Shown here: positions 53,986 to 63,047 of the stretch, in pieces | Layout: each line of letters opens with the position of its first letter | Position numbering within the stretch: the first letter of the stretch is position 1 | Translations under genes and position numbers: made by a program | Notes under the pieces: generated by a model | What the model saw: the letters and a program-made list of their open reading frames with translations, nothing else | Databases searched by the model: none | Told to the model about the DNA's origin: nothing | Origin: Desulfoferrobacter suflitae | GTDB lineage: Bacteria > Desulfobacterota > Syntrophobacteria > Syntrophobacterales > Syntrophobacteraceae | Direction: 5' to 3' | Length of the DNA: 64,000 nt | Assembly: GCF_022603395.1 (NCBI RefSeq) | Contig: NZ_JAIBKA010000005.1 | Coordinates: forward strand, 124,001 to 188,000

Positions 53986-55497
53986 TCAATGCGAATTGGC
54001 AAAAAAACGGTTGAAGGCGTTCAGGTAAGCCCGGGCACTTGCCTCGATAACATCCGGACTGGTCCCGATGCCCGAATACAGTACCCCTTCGATTTCCACT
54101 CTCACCATCGCTTCACCCAGAGCATCACGTCCCATGGTTACGGCTTTGAGGTCGTAATCGCGCAGCTTTCCCTGCTGTTCAACGATTCGCTCGATACAGT
54201 TGAATACCGCATCAACCGGACCGTTTCCTGCGGCAGCATCGGTCAAATCCCTGCCGTCTTTGATCAGCGTCACCGACGCAAGCGGCACCATGGTGTTTCC
54301 ACTCATGATCTGCAGACTCTGGAAGGAAAAAGTTTCGGGGACCTTGGTGAGCTCTATTTCAACAATACTGGTCAGATCTTCACTGGTGATCTCTTTCTTG
54401 CGATCCGCCACGTTGATGAAACGATTGTAGACCCTTTCAAACTTGTCCTTATCCAGTTCGTACCCCAGTTCACCCAGTTTATGGCGCAGGGCAGCGCGCC
54501 CGGAGCGGGCGGTCAGCACCAATTCATGTTTGCGTATGCCAACGTCTTCGGGCCGCATGATTTCATAAGTGCTTCTGTCCTTTAGAATGCCGTCCTGGTG
54601 GACACCGGACGAGTGGGCAAAAGCATTCGAGCCGATAACGGCCTTATTGGGCTGCACCGGAATATTCATGAGCCTGCTGACCATTCTGCTGGTGCGATAG
54701 ATTTCCTCCGTGTTCAGATCGGTATGCGCCTCGAAGGCAGCGTGCCTGGTCTTCAGCACCATCACAATCTCTTCCAGGGAAGCGTTGCCGGCCCTTTCTC
54801 CGACACCATTGATGGTGCATTCCACTTGATCGGCGCCGTTTCGAATGGCGGCCAGGCTGTTGGCAACCGCCAGGCCCAAATCGTTGTGACAGTGCACACT
54901 GAGGATGACTTTGTCCAATGCGGGAACGCTCTCGCGCAATTTTCTGATGGTCTCCCCATATTCCTCAGGGATGGCATAGCCGACCGTATCGGGCACGTTG
55001 ATTACAGTAGCCCCTGCCTTGACGGCCGCCTCAATGACGCGACAGAGATATTCAAAGTCGGTCCTGGACGCATCCTCCGTCGAGTATTCGACATCCTCAC
55101 ACAACTTCTTGGCATAGCGCACCGAATCGACACACATCTGCAACCCGGCTTCCCGATCGCGCCGCAGCTTCTTCTGCAAGTGAATGTCGGAAGAACCCAA
55201 AAAAACATGAATGCGCGGACGCTCAGCAAACTGAAGCGCCTGCCAGGCGATATCAATGTCCTGTTGCACCGCTCGGGCCAGCCCGGCGATGACAGGCCCC
55301 TGGGTCTGTTCCGCCACCGCTTTGACCGCCTGCATGTCCTCGGGTGACGAACAGGGGAATCCGGCTTCAATCACATCCACGTTCAATTTTGCCAGCTGCT
55401 GGGCAATCTCTATCTTTTGCCGTTTGTTCAGCTTGGCTCCAGGGACCTGTTCTCCATCCCTCAAGGTGGTGTCAAAAATATGTATTTTGCGACTCAT
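53986..55497 (-). CDS. leuA: 2-isopropylmalate synthase (LeuA)
   Basis: First committed step of leucine synthesis: acetyl-CoA plus 2-ketoisovalerate. The 503-residue enzyme has the signature FDTTLRDGEQVPG with metal-binding Asp, the catalytic SVHCHNDLGLAVANS with His ligands, GVGERAGNASLEEIVM and, in the last 130 residues, the leucine-binding regulatory domain (IMSGNTMVPLASVTL, TMGRDALGEAMVRVEIEG). The ATG at 55497 follows GAGAGGAAC; the frame open to 55668 was rejected because it crosses the terminator. Upstream on the same strand lie a Leu-rich leader and an attenuator hairpin. Confidence 0.95.
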   Translation of the reverse strand: MSRKIHIFDTTLRDGEQVPGAKLNKRQKIEIAQQLAKLNVDVIEAGFPCSSPEDMQAVKAVAEQTQGPVIAGLARAVQQDIDIAWQALQFAERPRIHVFLGSSDIHLQKKLRRDREAGLQMCVDSVRYAKKLCEDVEYSTEDASRTDFEYLCRVIEAAVKAGATVINVPDTVGYAIPEEYGETIRKLRESVPALDKVILSVHCHNDLGLAVANSLAAIRNGADQVECTINGVGERAGNASLEEIVMVLKTRHAAFEAHTDLNTEEIYRTSRMVSRLMNIPVQPNKAVIGSNAFAHSSGVHQDGILKDRSTYEIMRPEDVGIRKHELVLTARSGRAALRHKLGELGYELDKDKFERVYNRFINVADRKKEITSEDLTSIVEIELTKVPETFSFQSLQIMSGNTMVPLASVTLIKDGRDLTDAAAGNGPVDAVFNCIERIVEQQGKLRDYDLKAVTMGRDALGEAMVRVEIEGVLYSGIGTSPDVIEASARAYLNAFNRFFANSH

Positions 55498-55654
55498 TGT
55501 CTGTTCCTCTCTATTGTCCTGATTCTTCACGCCTTCATGAAAAACTCGCAAGCCGGCCAAGTCCGTTGGAGTCTCGCCGTTAGACAAATCCGCTGGACCA
55601 CCCAACCCCATGTCCATCACCCCCTTTCTTTGTAAGAAGTCGCCGGGCGCACGA

Positions 55655-55688
55655 AACAAAAAGGCCATGGGCGGGAACCCATGGCCTT
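55655..55688 (-). terminator. leuA attenuator (rho-independent terminator)
   Basis: On the minus strand AAGGCCATGGG, loop TTCCCG, CCCATGGCCTT, then TTTGTTT: an 11-bp perfect stem with a T-run. It lies between the leader peptide stop (55713) and the leuA start (55497). The leader segment CCATGCCTT (complement of 55732-55740) can pair with the first arm, AAGGCCATGG, with one bulged base, which would make a competing antiterminator. Confidence 0.75.
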
Positions 55689-55712
55689 TGCAGCATCACT
55701 CTGTCGCTTTTT

Positions 55713-55799
55713 CTACGGCGCTCGCATACTTAAGGCATGGATTCCCCGCACCTGACCGGTCAGGCTAAGAAGTAATAATAAAAGGAGGAGATTCATCAT
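55713..55799 (-). CDS. leuL: leucine leader peptide LeuL (8 consecutive Leu codons)
   Basis: A 28-codon frame reading MMN, then eight Leu codons in a row (CTC CTC CTT TTA TTA TTA CTT CTT), SLTGQVRGIHALSMRAP and TAG at 55713-55715. It is too short for ordinary gene calls. Leu is 10 of 28 residues. Its ribosome site is weak (GAGCAGCGGC before the ATG). When charged tRNA-Leu is scarce the ribosome would stall on the Leu run and leave the antiterminator segment (55732-55740) free, so leuA is transcribed. The complementary strand contains GGAGGAG, so part of the Leu run doubles as a ribosome-site-like sequence for the opposite strand. Confidence 0.75.
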   Translation of the reverse strand: MMNLLLLLLLLSLTGQVRGIHALSMRAP

Positions 55800-55857
55800 G
55801 CCGCTGCTCAATCGGGTGAAGATGTTTCGGTTACTGATTATCAGGTTTCTTCTGGAT

Positions 55858-56001
55858 CTACAGGAGCTTCAAAGCAACCCAGAAGCAAAGTATGATTTCA
55901 ATGGTGAAAAGAGCTGCATAAAGAAGGTATTTTTGCGTGGGAAAATCTTCAATGATTCTATTGGCTTCTTCCATTACATGAGTAGCTTGACTCGGTTCCA
56001 T
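55858..56001 (-). CDS. 47-residue single-helix membrane protein
   Basis: Begins MEPSQATHVMEEANRIIEDF and ends with one strongly hydrophobic helix, YLLYAALFTIEIILCFWVALKLL. The ATG at 56001 follows GAGGGGG at about five bases, a better start site than any in the overlapping plus-strand frame. It lies directly upstream of the leuL-leuA region on the same strand. No known family is recognised; small helical membrane peptides often regulate a larger membrane partner. It overlaps the plus-strand frame upstream of the CCA-adding enzyme; only one of the two is likely translated there. Confidence 0.55.
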   Translation of the reverse strand: MEPSQATHVMEEANRIIEDFPTQKYLLYAALFTIEIILCFWVALKLL

Positions 56002-56149
56002 TTCAACCCCCTCGTGACTATACTGAGAAGTGTGCTCGCTTCTTTCCGTCGAAAACTCAGGGTAAATTATAAAGATGAGAGGAAAAAGATCAAGCCTAAA
56101 GTAGATGGCAGCGCGTTTTTCGGTTGGTTCGTAAACGGGGCCAGTGAAT

Positions 56150-57483
56150 GGATGGTGGCCATGCAGCGAAAGCAAATCTCAATTCCCTCAGATGTACGGG
56201 TACTGTTGGACAAGATCCGCCATGCGGGCTTTGACGTGTGGGTGGTCGGTGGTGCAGTGCGTGATTACTTACTGGGAGTCCCGGCTAGAGACTGGGATCT
56301 GGCAACCAATGCCTTGCCCGGGGACGTTATCTCTCTGTTCCAGCGAGTGATCCCGGTTGGGATTCGGCACGGCACGGTGCAGGTGCTTACCGAAGAACGC
56401 TCTGTGGAAGTGACGTCATACGCCGGCAGAGGCCATGAGGGCATTCTTGCCGAGCTCGGGCGGCGCGACTTTACGGTCAATGCAATCGCTCTGGCTTATC
56501 CGACCCTGGAGCTGATCGATCCGTTTGGCGGCAGGGAGGATGTGGCAGCCGGATTATTGAGAGGGGTTGGCGATGCAACGGATCGCTTCCGGGAGGACCC
56601 AATCCGCACCCTGCGAGCTGGACGTTTCGTGAGCGTGTATGGATTTTCCCTGGAGACACGTACTTTTGATGCGTTGAAAAATGCAGTGGAAGGCCTTAAA
56701 ACAGTCGCCATCGAACGAATACGCGAGGAAATGTTCAAATTGCTGGTGGGCGATTCCTTCCTGGAAGCGTTTGAATGGATGAGGCGAGCGGGAGTCATCG
56801 GCATTATCCTGCCGGAAATTGCACAAGGTCCGCCACACCATGCCAAGGCGGCTGCACATCAAAGGACCTGCGAGCATCTGCTTCGCTCTGTTCAGTTCGC
56901 ACCAAAGCGCGTCAGGCTGCGGCTGGCGGCCCTGTTTCACGATATCGCAGTCCTCGTGCAACCGGAGCTTCTTAACGCCGGTTCTTTGCGTGACGAGGCA
57001 TCACTGAGCGCCCGGATCGCCGCACAGGTGTTGATGCGCTGGCGGGCACCCAAGAAAATGGCCCTGCAGGTGAGCAAACTGGTTGAAAGCCACATTTCAA
57101 CCCACCGGCACGCGTGGAGTGACGCACAAATACGGCATTGGCTGGCCAAACTGGGAATCGGGCTTACGACTGACTTGCTCGATCTAGCCTATGCCGACCG
57201 TTTATCCAAGGGCGTGCCGTCGGACTCGCTGCAAGAAATCGAATTGTTGCGGCGCCGGGTTCATTCCCAGATGAAAGCCGATGCGGCCCTGCAAATAAGA
57301 GATCTTGTCGTCAACGGCCATGACTTGATCGGTGAGCTGAATCTCGCTCCAGGACCTGTAGTGGGAAAAATCCTGCGGGAACTTCACAAGGTTGTGTTGA
57401 ACGAGCCGACCCTGAATGATCGACTCATTTTGCTCGACCACGCGCGGGAGCTGATGCGAAATGACGAGTTTCAGGGCGGTTGA
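56150..57483 (+). CDS. CCA-adding tRNA nucleotidyltransferase / poly(A) polymerase family (class II)
   Basis: Adds CCA to tRNA 3' ends. The nucleotidyltransferase head has VVGGAVRDYLLG with DWDLAT (the catalytic Asp pair), GIRHGTVQVL, and RRDFTVNAIAL; then DPIRTLRAGRF and a helical RNA-binding part with an HD-like FHDIA. The 444-residue length and HD remnant fit bacterial CCA-adding enzymes; class II poly(A) polymerase (PcnB) is the alternative. The ATG at 56150 was taken because the family homology begins just after it; an open frame extends upstream to 55798 with a strong AAGGAGG site but has no homology. Confidence 0.85.
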
Positions 57484-57625
57484 CCAACTCCGTCAGGAAT
57501 CGTGCCGAAAGGAAAATACAGCCTGCTTGTAGTATTGATGAAACCGTTATAAACTGGTGGCGAGCTTGCTCATCAACGTGAAGATCGGGGGTTGTTGAAA
57601 AGAGTGAATCAAGGGAGGATCGAAG

Positions 57626-58318
57626 ATGCTGGTCAAGAACTGGATGAGTAAAAAAGTTGTCACCATCGATGTGGAAGATTCCATGTCCCATGCCGTGAGG
57701 TTGTTGAAGGAACACCAGGTGCGGATGCTTCCCGTTCTGAAAAAAGGTAAGCTCGTCGGTGTTGTCTCGGATTCGGATATCAAGAGGGCCTCCGCTTCGG
57801 ATGCGACGACCCTGGATGTGCATGAATTGCTCTACCTCATATCCAAAGTGAAGGTAAAAGACATCATGTCCAAGGACCCCATCACGGTTCCGCCTGACTA
57901 CACCGTGGAAGAAACCGCCGAGGTGCTCATGCAGCACAAGATTTCCGGCGTTCCAGTGGTGGACAGGGGCGGCGACGTTGTCGGCATAATTACGCGCGAT
58001 GATCTGTTCAACGTGCTGATTTCCCTGAGCGGTCTGGGGAAAAGGGGCATCCAGTTCGCTTTCAAATTGGAAGACAAACCGGGCTCCATCAAGGAGCTCA
58101 CCGATATCATCCGCCGCCACGGCGGCCGCATCGCCAGCATCTTGGGCAGCTACGCACGCGTTCCGGCGGGATTCCGAGTTGTTTACATGCGGGCGTATGA
58201 TCTCAAGCGTGAAGAAATGCCGCAGATCATAGAAGAATTGAACCGGAAGGCTTTGATCCTCTACATGGTGGATCATCGCGACGACAAGCGGCAGATCTTC
58301 CACGACCTGGGAGAATAG
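57626..58318 (+). CDS. CBS-domain pair with C-terminal ACT domain
   Basis: A 230-residue cytosolic sensor-type protein. Two CBS motifs (VKNWMSKKVVTIDVEDSMSHAV to LVGVVSDSDIKRA, and VKDIMSKDPITVPPDYTVEET to VVGIITRDDLFNVL) usually bind adenosine nucleotides; the C-terminal part (about 140-225, QFAFKLEDKPGSIKELTDIIRRHGGRI) is an ACT-like domain that often binds amino acids. It lies beside the liv operon, so sensing of amino acids is a reasonable guess. GGGAGG stands before the ATG. Convergent with livF, 108 bp away. Confidence 0.88.
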   Translation: MLVKNWMSKKVVTIDVEDSMSHAVRLLKEHQVRMLPVLKKGKLVGVVSDSDIKRASASDATTLDVHELLYLISKVKVKDIMSKDPITVPPDYTVEETAEVLMQHKISGVPVVDRGGDVVGIITRDDLFNVLISLSGLGKRGIQFAFKLEDKPGSIKELTDIIRRHGGRIASILGSYARVPAGFRVVYMRAYDLKREEMPQIIEELNRKALILYMVDHRDDKRQIFHDLGE

Positions 58319-58357
58319 AGCGGCGGGAGCGCATCAAGACAGTGCAGGGATTTTGAC

Positions 58358-58398
58358 GGGGCAGCAAAGCAGCGGCACAAGGCTCACTTTGCTGTCCC
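58358..58398. terminator. bidirectional hairpin between CBS gene and livF
   Basis: GGGGCAGCAAAG (58358-58369) and CTTTGCTGTCCC (58387-58398) pair at 11 of 12 bases around 17. It lacks a long T-run on either strand, so it may only weakly separate the convergent genes. Confidence 0.4.
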
Positions 58399-58426
58399 AG
58401 TGGACAAGCAGCGGCAGGCTGAATCA

Positions 58427-59131
58427 TTAAATCCCCAGAAAAGCCTGCTTGACTTCCTCGTTTTCAAGGAGTTCCCGCCCCTTGCCTTCCATTATGACTC
58501 GTCCGTTTTCCAGTACATAGGCCCGGTCGCAGATTGCCAGGGTCTGTTTGACGTTCTGTTCAACCATTAAAATCGTCATTCCCTCCTGGTGAATCTTGCG
58601 CACCAGGCGGAAAATTTCCTGCGTGAGGAGGGGCGACAGCCCCAGGGACGGTTCATCAAACAACATCACCTTTGGTCGCAGCATGAGTCCACGGGCAATG
58701 GCGCACATTTGCTGCTCGCCGCCTGACAGGGTTCCGGCCATTTGCCTGCGGCGTTCACGGAGTCGTGGAAAGAGCTCCAACACCCACTCGAGCGTCTCCT
58801 GTCGGTGGGCCTTGGCTGCGGCAGGCAAAGACCCCATCTCCAGGTTTTCACGCACGCTCATTTCCGGGAAAAGCTGGCGCCCCTCCGGCACATGGGCGAT
58901 TCCCAATTCACTGATGCGATAGGGGGCAACCCTGTCCAACCGCTGGTCTTCCAACCAAATTTCGCCGCGGGTGGGTTGGATGAGGCTCGAGATACATTTC
59001 ATGATCGTGCTCTTGCCAGCGCCGTTGGCACCCACCAGGACCACAAACTCATTCCGATCGACATGAAACGAAACATCCCAGAGTACCTGAATGTCCCCGT
59101 ATCCCGCGTCAACCCGTTCCAGCCGCAACAT
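58427..59131 (-). CDS. livF: branched-chain amino-acid ABC transporter ATPase LivF
   Basis: A 234-residue ATPase of the Liv uptake system. Walker A GANGAGKST, the LivF-type LFPEMSVRENLEMG, signature LSGGEQQM, Walker B VMLFDEPSLGLSP and the switch His region MILMVEQNVKQTL-like TILMVEQNVKQ are all present. It is shorter at the end than LivG, as usual. livG ends three bases upstream. It is the last gene of the livKHMGF operon. Confidence 0.93.
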   Translation of the reverse strand: MLRLERVDAGYGDIQVLWDVSFHVDRNEFVVLVGANGAGKSTIMKCISSLIQPTRGEIWLEDQRLDRVAPYRISELGIAHVPEGRQLFPEMSVRENLEMGSLPAAAKAHRQETLEWVLELFPRLRERRRQMAGTLSGGEQQMCAIARGLMLRPKVMLFDEPSLGLSPLLTQEIFRLVRKIHQEGMTILMVEQNVKQTLAICDRAYVLENGRVIMEGKGRELLENEEVKQAFLGI

Positions 59132-59134
59132 GCT

Positions 59135-59848
59135 CTAGTCCTTTCCAAGGTATGCTTCGATCACATCCTGATTGTTGGCGACCTCCGCCGGGAGGCCACT
59201 GGCTATTTCCTGCCCGTAGTTGATGCAAAGAATTCGATCGCAGATGCTCATGATGACATGCATGATGTGTTCGACAATAATGATGGTGATGCCCGCATCG
59301 CGAATTTTGCGAATCAGCTCCACACCCTCGGTTTGCTCCTGCGGCGTAAGCCCCGCCATAGTCTCGTCCAGCAGCAGAAGAGCCGGTTCGGTAGCCAGTG
59401 CGCGGGTGATTTCGAGGCGCTTGCGATCACCGATGGTCAGTCCCTTGGCGGGATAGTCTTTTTTCTCGATAAGATCACAGAACTCCAGAGCTTGCAGCGC
59501 CTTATCCCGGGCTTCGTGGAGCGAACCGGTATGGTTGAAGGCGGAAGCGATCACATTATCCAACACCGTCATGCGCCGCAGCGGCTTAACCACCTGGAAA
59601 GTTCTGCCCACTCCCAATTTACAGATTTTCCAGGTCGCCAAGCCATTCAACCTGTGATTCTTGAACTGGATGGTGCCCGAAGTGATGGGATAAGACCCCG
59701 TGATCAGATTGAACACGGTCGTTTTGCCCGACCCGTTGGGACCGATCAGGCCAAAAATCTCCCCTTCTTCCACCCCGAAGCTCAGGTCATTGACGGCGAT
59801 AAGACCGCCAAACCTCTTGGTAAGGTGTTGTGTTTCGAAAAAGTTCAT
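59135..59848 (-). CDS. livG: branched-chain amino-acid ABC transporter ATPase LivG
   Basis: A 237-residue ATPase. It has Walker [27 protein letters not shown], a degenerate signature region with [11 protein letters not shown] in place of the usual LSGGQQ core, Walker [16 protein letters not shown] and the switch EHIMHVIMS. The missing canonical LSGGQ is seen in other LivG-like proteins (LxYGxQR forms), so it need not be inactive. Gene order and two-base spacing to livM place it in the same operon. Confidence 0.9.
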   Translation of the reverse strand: MNFFETQHLTKRFGGLIAVNDLSFGVEEGEIFGLIGPNGSGKTTVFNLITGSYPITSGTIQFKNHRLNGLATWKICKLGVGRTFQVVKPLRRMTVLDNVIASAFNHTGSLHEARDKALQALEFCDLIEKKDYPAKGLTIGDRKRLEITRALATEPALLLLDETMAGLTPQEQTEGVELIRKIRDAGITIIIVEHIMHVIMSICDRILCINYGQEIASGLPAEVANNQDVIEAYLGKD

Positions 59849-59850
59849 GC

Positions 59851-60831
59851 TCAGTTCCCGCTGCTCGAGTACGAAAGTTGTTTCTTCTTGAACCAGTCTC
59901 CGGTGATTTTGGACCAGTCGCCCACAATGCCGTTGGCCAGGTAGCGAATCACAAAAATGACCAGCAGTCCAAACACCAACACGTGCGCCTCACTCACCCA
60001 TTGCGGCAGCAGGCCAAAGAAGGCACTGCGAAAAATCTCCTGCAGCCAAACCATGATAAAGGCTCCCACGGCCGGCCCCCAGAGAGTCCCCACTCCGCCG
60101 ATGATGGCCACCAGGATGGCCATGATGGAAATATCGTGCAGGGAAAACACCACATGCGGATCGATGAAGGCCATGTAGTTCATGTAGAACGCCCCGGCCA
60201 TGCCGGTAAAATATGAACTGATCATGAGCGACAGACTCTTGTAGCGAAAAGAACTTATCCCGATTGTTTCGGCCACGTCCTGGTCTTCCCTGATGGCCAC
60301 GAAATAGTAGCCCCATTTGGACCTGAGCACCAGATAGACGGCGAATACACAGGCTATCGCCAGGGCCAGGGCTAGATAATAGTAGGGCAGCTTGCTGCGA
60401 AAAGACTGAATGATCAGGATACCATCCATGCCATCGGTCATACTTCGCCAATCGATGGCGACCAGCCGAAAGATTTCCCCAATGGCGATGGTGGCAAGGG
60501 CAAAGTAGGGTCCGCGCAGGCGAAAGCAAATCCAGCCGATAATGAGGCCCACCAGCAAGGCCACAGGGCCTCCCAGCAGCATTCCCCACCAGGCGGAAAT
60601 GCCCAGCTTGGTCACGCCCAGGCCGGCTGTATAGGCTCCGGTTCCGAAAAAGATGGCGTGGCCGAATGAAACCTGCCCGGTGTATCCGGCCAAAAGATTC
60701 CAGGCGGAGCCGATGACCACCCACATGAGCGATAGGATGAAAATGTGCCGATAGTAGTCGGATTGAACCACCAGGGGAAACAGCACAAGCAGTGCAATGA
60801 CGACGATCGTTGGCCAGCTGATACGTTTCAT
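59851..60831 (-). CDS. livM: branched-chain amino-acid ABC transporter permease LivM
   Basis: A 326-residue inner-membrane permease with about nine helices. Signature segments are [46 protein letters not shown] and the coupling/EAA-like region [25 protein letters not shown]. It pairs with LivH to form the channel. It is 14 bp after livH and two bases before livG. Confidence 0.93.
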   Translation of the reverse strand: MKRISWPTIVVIALLVLFPLVVQSDYYRHIFILSLMWVVIGSAWNLLAGYTGQVSFGHAIFFGTGAYTAGLGVTKLGISAWWGMLLGGPVALLVGLIIGWICFRLRGPYFALATIAIGEIFRLVAIDWRSMTDGMDGILIIQSFRSKLPYYYLALALAIACVFAVYLVLRSKWGYYFVAIREDQDVAETIGISSFRYKSLSLMISSYFTGMAGAFYMNYMAFIDPHVVFSLHDISIMAILVAIIGGVGTLWGPAVGAFIMVWLQEIFRSAFFGLLPQWVSEAHVLVFGLLVIFVIRYLANGIVGDWSKITGDWFKKKQLSYSSSGN

Positions 60832-60845
60832 AGCAGTACCTTATG

Positions 60846-61721
60846 TTATATTTTGGTCAATGTCTTGAGACCGCCCGGCAAGAAAATGAGAACCAACAGA
60901 AAGATGACCATGGCCACCGCATCTTTCAGTGCCATCGAGATATAAGTGGCTCCCAGGGATTCAGCCACACCCAAAACCACCCCTCCGAGAATGGCCCCAA
61001 TGGTGCTCCCCATACCGCCCAGCATGGTGATGACAAACGCTTTCAGCGTGAACGGCCCGCCGATATCCGGAAACAGATAATAGATCGGCAGGAGCAACGT
61101 ACCGGCGGCAGCTGCCAGGGCCGAACCCAACCCGTAGGTCAGGACGGTGATCCATTCGGCGTTGATGCCCATCAACAGTGCCGCTTCCTTGTTCTGCGCA
61201 GTGGCTCTAACAGACTTGCCAACATCGGTTTTGAGCAGGAAGAAAAAAAGCGCTACGGTAAGCAGCACGGCAATGCCAAAAGCAATGAACATGGCAATGT
61301 TGAAGGAAATGCCCCCAATATAGAAGGTTGCGGTACTGTAGCCGGTTTTGACCGATCTATAATCGGAGCGAAATATGAAGCGAATGATTTCGGTCAGTAC
61401 CATCGCGATGCCGACGGTCATCAGCACCTGGTTTTCCGGCAGTATGGAATCGACCTTGAGCAACGGATTCAGTAAATATTTCTGCAGCAGCGCGCCAATG
61501 ACGAAAAGACATGGCATGGCCACCAGGAGAGCAAAATACGGATCCAGGTGAAACTGTTCGAAAAGGACATAGGTGATGTACATGGCGACCATCATCAGTT
61601 GGCCGTGGGCAAGATTGATAATTTTCATCACCCCCATGATGAGCGTCATGCCAATGCCTATGAGGGCGTAAATTCCGCCGATCAGCAGACCGGCCACCAG
61701 CGTCTGGAGAAAAACGTCCAT
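60846..61721 (-). CDS. livH: branched-chain amino-acid ABC transporter permease LivH
   Basis: A 291-residue permease with about eight helices. It shows QTLVAGLLIGGIYALIGIGMTLIMGVMKIINLAHGQLMM at the N-terminus and the conserved LGGMGSTIGAILGGVVLGVAES near the C-terminus. It lies 129 bp after the binding-protein gene, with a large hairpin in the gap, and 14 bp before livM. Liv systems of this type often serve amides, urea or aromatic compounds, so leucine transport is not proven. Confidence 0.93.
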   Translation of the reverse strand: MDVFLQTLVAGLLIGGIYALIGIGMTLIMGVMKIINLAHGQLMMVAMYITYVLFEQFHLDPYFALLVAMPCLFVIGALLQKYLLNPLLKVDSILPENQVLMTVGIAMVLTEIIRFIFRSDYRSVKTGYSTATFYIGGISFNIAMFIAFGIAVLLTVALFFFLLKTDVGKSVRATAQNKEAALLMGINAEWITVLTYGLGSALAAAAGTLLLPIYYLFPDIGGPFTLKAFVITMLGGMGSTIGAILGGVVLGVAESLGATYISMALKDAVAMVIFLLVLIFLPGGLKTLTKI

Positions 61722-61770
61722 GGATCAAGATCCTGTAGGAGAGGTGATTTGGGGAAATGGGTTGTCAGCA

Positions 61771-61828
61771 TCCGTCCCGCAAACACGACCGTCGAGGGGA
61801 TGGATTACCCGCCGGATTGCGGGACGGA
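61771..61828. promoter_or_regulatory. 12-bp hairpin between livK and livH
   Basis: TCCGTCCCGCAA (61771-61782) and TTGCGGGACGGA (61817-61828) pair perfectly around a 34-base interior. Placed between a binding-protein gene and its permease gene, such a stem can shield the upstream mRNA from exonucleases so that LivK is made in excess. Function inferred from position. Confidence 0.5.
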
Positions 61829-61850
61829 CTCTGATCAGTGATATCCTGCT

Positions 61851-63047
61851 CTATTGCCAAACTTTTTCCCAATCGATTGGGTAAACGTAGGGTTTGCTTG
61901 CCACGTCCTTGGGCCAGACGAGCTCCAGTTTTCCGTCGATCCATTGGACGAGATAGGTGGGCAGTTTGTTCTGATTGATCTTCTTGTCATAGGAAACAAA
62001 CTTGACCGGACCGAATACGGTTTCCATATCGGTTTCCGCCAGGGCCGTCTTCACATCTTCCGCCGAGAAGGACTTGGCGCGCTTCAGTGTATCGGCGATG
62101 ACCTGGCATGCCGCATAGGCTTCTGCTCCATGATACTCGGTGGGCTTGTTGAATCGTTTGACATATTCCTCATAATATTCGGATGCACCGGGATAAGGCA
62201 GGGTCTCATACCAGAGGGTAGCCGAGTAAACCATATTGGCGGCATTGCCGGCGTTTTTGACAAATTCCGGCAGGGTAAAACCCGCGGCGCCCCCCACAAA
62301 AAGCTTGGGCATGACGCGCAATTCCATGGACTGGGTCATGAGCAAAGAGGCGTCCATAACATAGGAAATCATGTAAACAAGATCTGGATTGGCCTGCTTG
62401 ACCTTAACCAGAAGCGGTTTAAAATCCACACCGCCCTTGGAGTAGCCCTCCATCATGACAACTTTGATGCCAAGCCGCTCGGCAGTCTCGGCAAAATTCT
62501 TGGACCCACTGGTGCCGAAGGCGCTGTCTTCATACAGAATGGCACAGGATTCAGGTTTCACCACTTCGGTGAGGAAGCTTTCCAGTGCCGCAGGGTAGGC
62601 GCTCACCGGGGGGTTCAAACGGAACACATAGTCCCAGCCTTGCTCTGTGATTTTGTCGGCAGAACCGGTGTTGACCAGAAACGGCATGCCGTTCTGTTGA
62701 GCCACACCTGCAATGGCGAAGGTCTCTGAACTCCCATAGCCGCCGCCGAGCATGACCACCTTGTCTTTGCTGATAAGCTTCTCGGCAGCAGATCTGGCCA
62801 CCTCCGGCTTGCCGGTATCGTCCTCGAACAGCAATTCCAGCTGTTTACCATTGATGCCGCCGGCTGCGTTGACTTTTTCCGCGGCCATCACAAAAGAATT
62901 TCTTTCGATCTCCCCAAAGGCTGCCTGGGCTCCCGTGAGAGGCAGGATGATGCCGACCTTCACGGTTTCCTCAGACCATGCCGGGGTGGTCGAAAACACC
63001 ACGGCAAATGCCAAGACCAATGTCAACAGTACCAAAAGTTTCCTCAT
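61851..63047 (-). CDS. livK: periplasmic branched-chain amino-acid-binding protein LivJ/LivK-like
   Basis: A 398-residue periplasmic binding protein of the Leu/Ile/Val family. Sec signal peptide LLVLLTLVLAFAVVFSTTPAWS, then VKVGIILPLTGAQAAFGEIERN, LELLFEDDTGKPEVARSAAEKLIS, GGGYGSSETFAIAGVAQQNGMPFLVNTGS, and a two-lobed fold. The ATG at 63047 has AGGAGGAG; the longer frame to 63128 was rejected. It heads the livKHMGF operon. The ligand may be Leu, Ile, Val or another amino acid. Confidence 0.92.
   Translation of the reverse strand: MRKLLVLLTLVLAFAVVFSTTPAWSEETVKVGIILPLTGAQAAFGEIERNSFVMAAEKVNAAGGINGKQLELLFEDDTGKPEVARSAAEKLISKDKVVMLGGGYGSSETFAIAGVAQQNGMPFLVNTGSADKITEQGWDYVFRLNPPVSAYPAALESFLTEVVKPESCAILYEDSAFGTSGSKNFAETAERLGIKVVMMEGYSKGGVDFKPLLVKVKQANPDLVYMISYVMDASLLMTQSMELRVMPKLFVGGAAGFTLPEFVKNAGNAANMVYSATLWYETLPYPGASEYYEEYVKRFNKPTEYHGAEAYAACQVIADTLKRAKSFSAEDVKTALAETDMETVFGPVKFVSYDKKINQNKLPTYLVQWIDGKLELVWPKDVASKPYVYPIDWEKVWQ

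Noticed and set aside
55798-56149. N-terminal extension of the CCA-adding enzyme from ATG 55798
   Set aside because: Good ribosome-like site, but it coincides with the reverse of the Leu codons, and the 117 added residues match nothing; homology starts near 56150.
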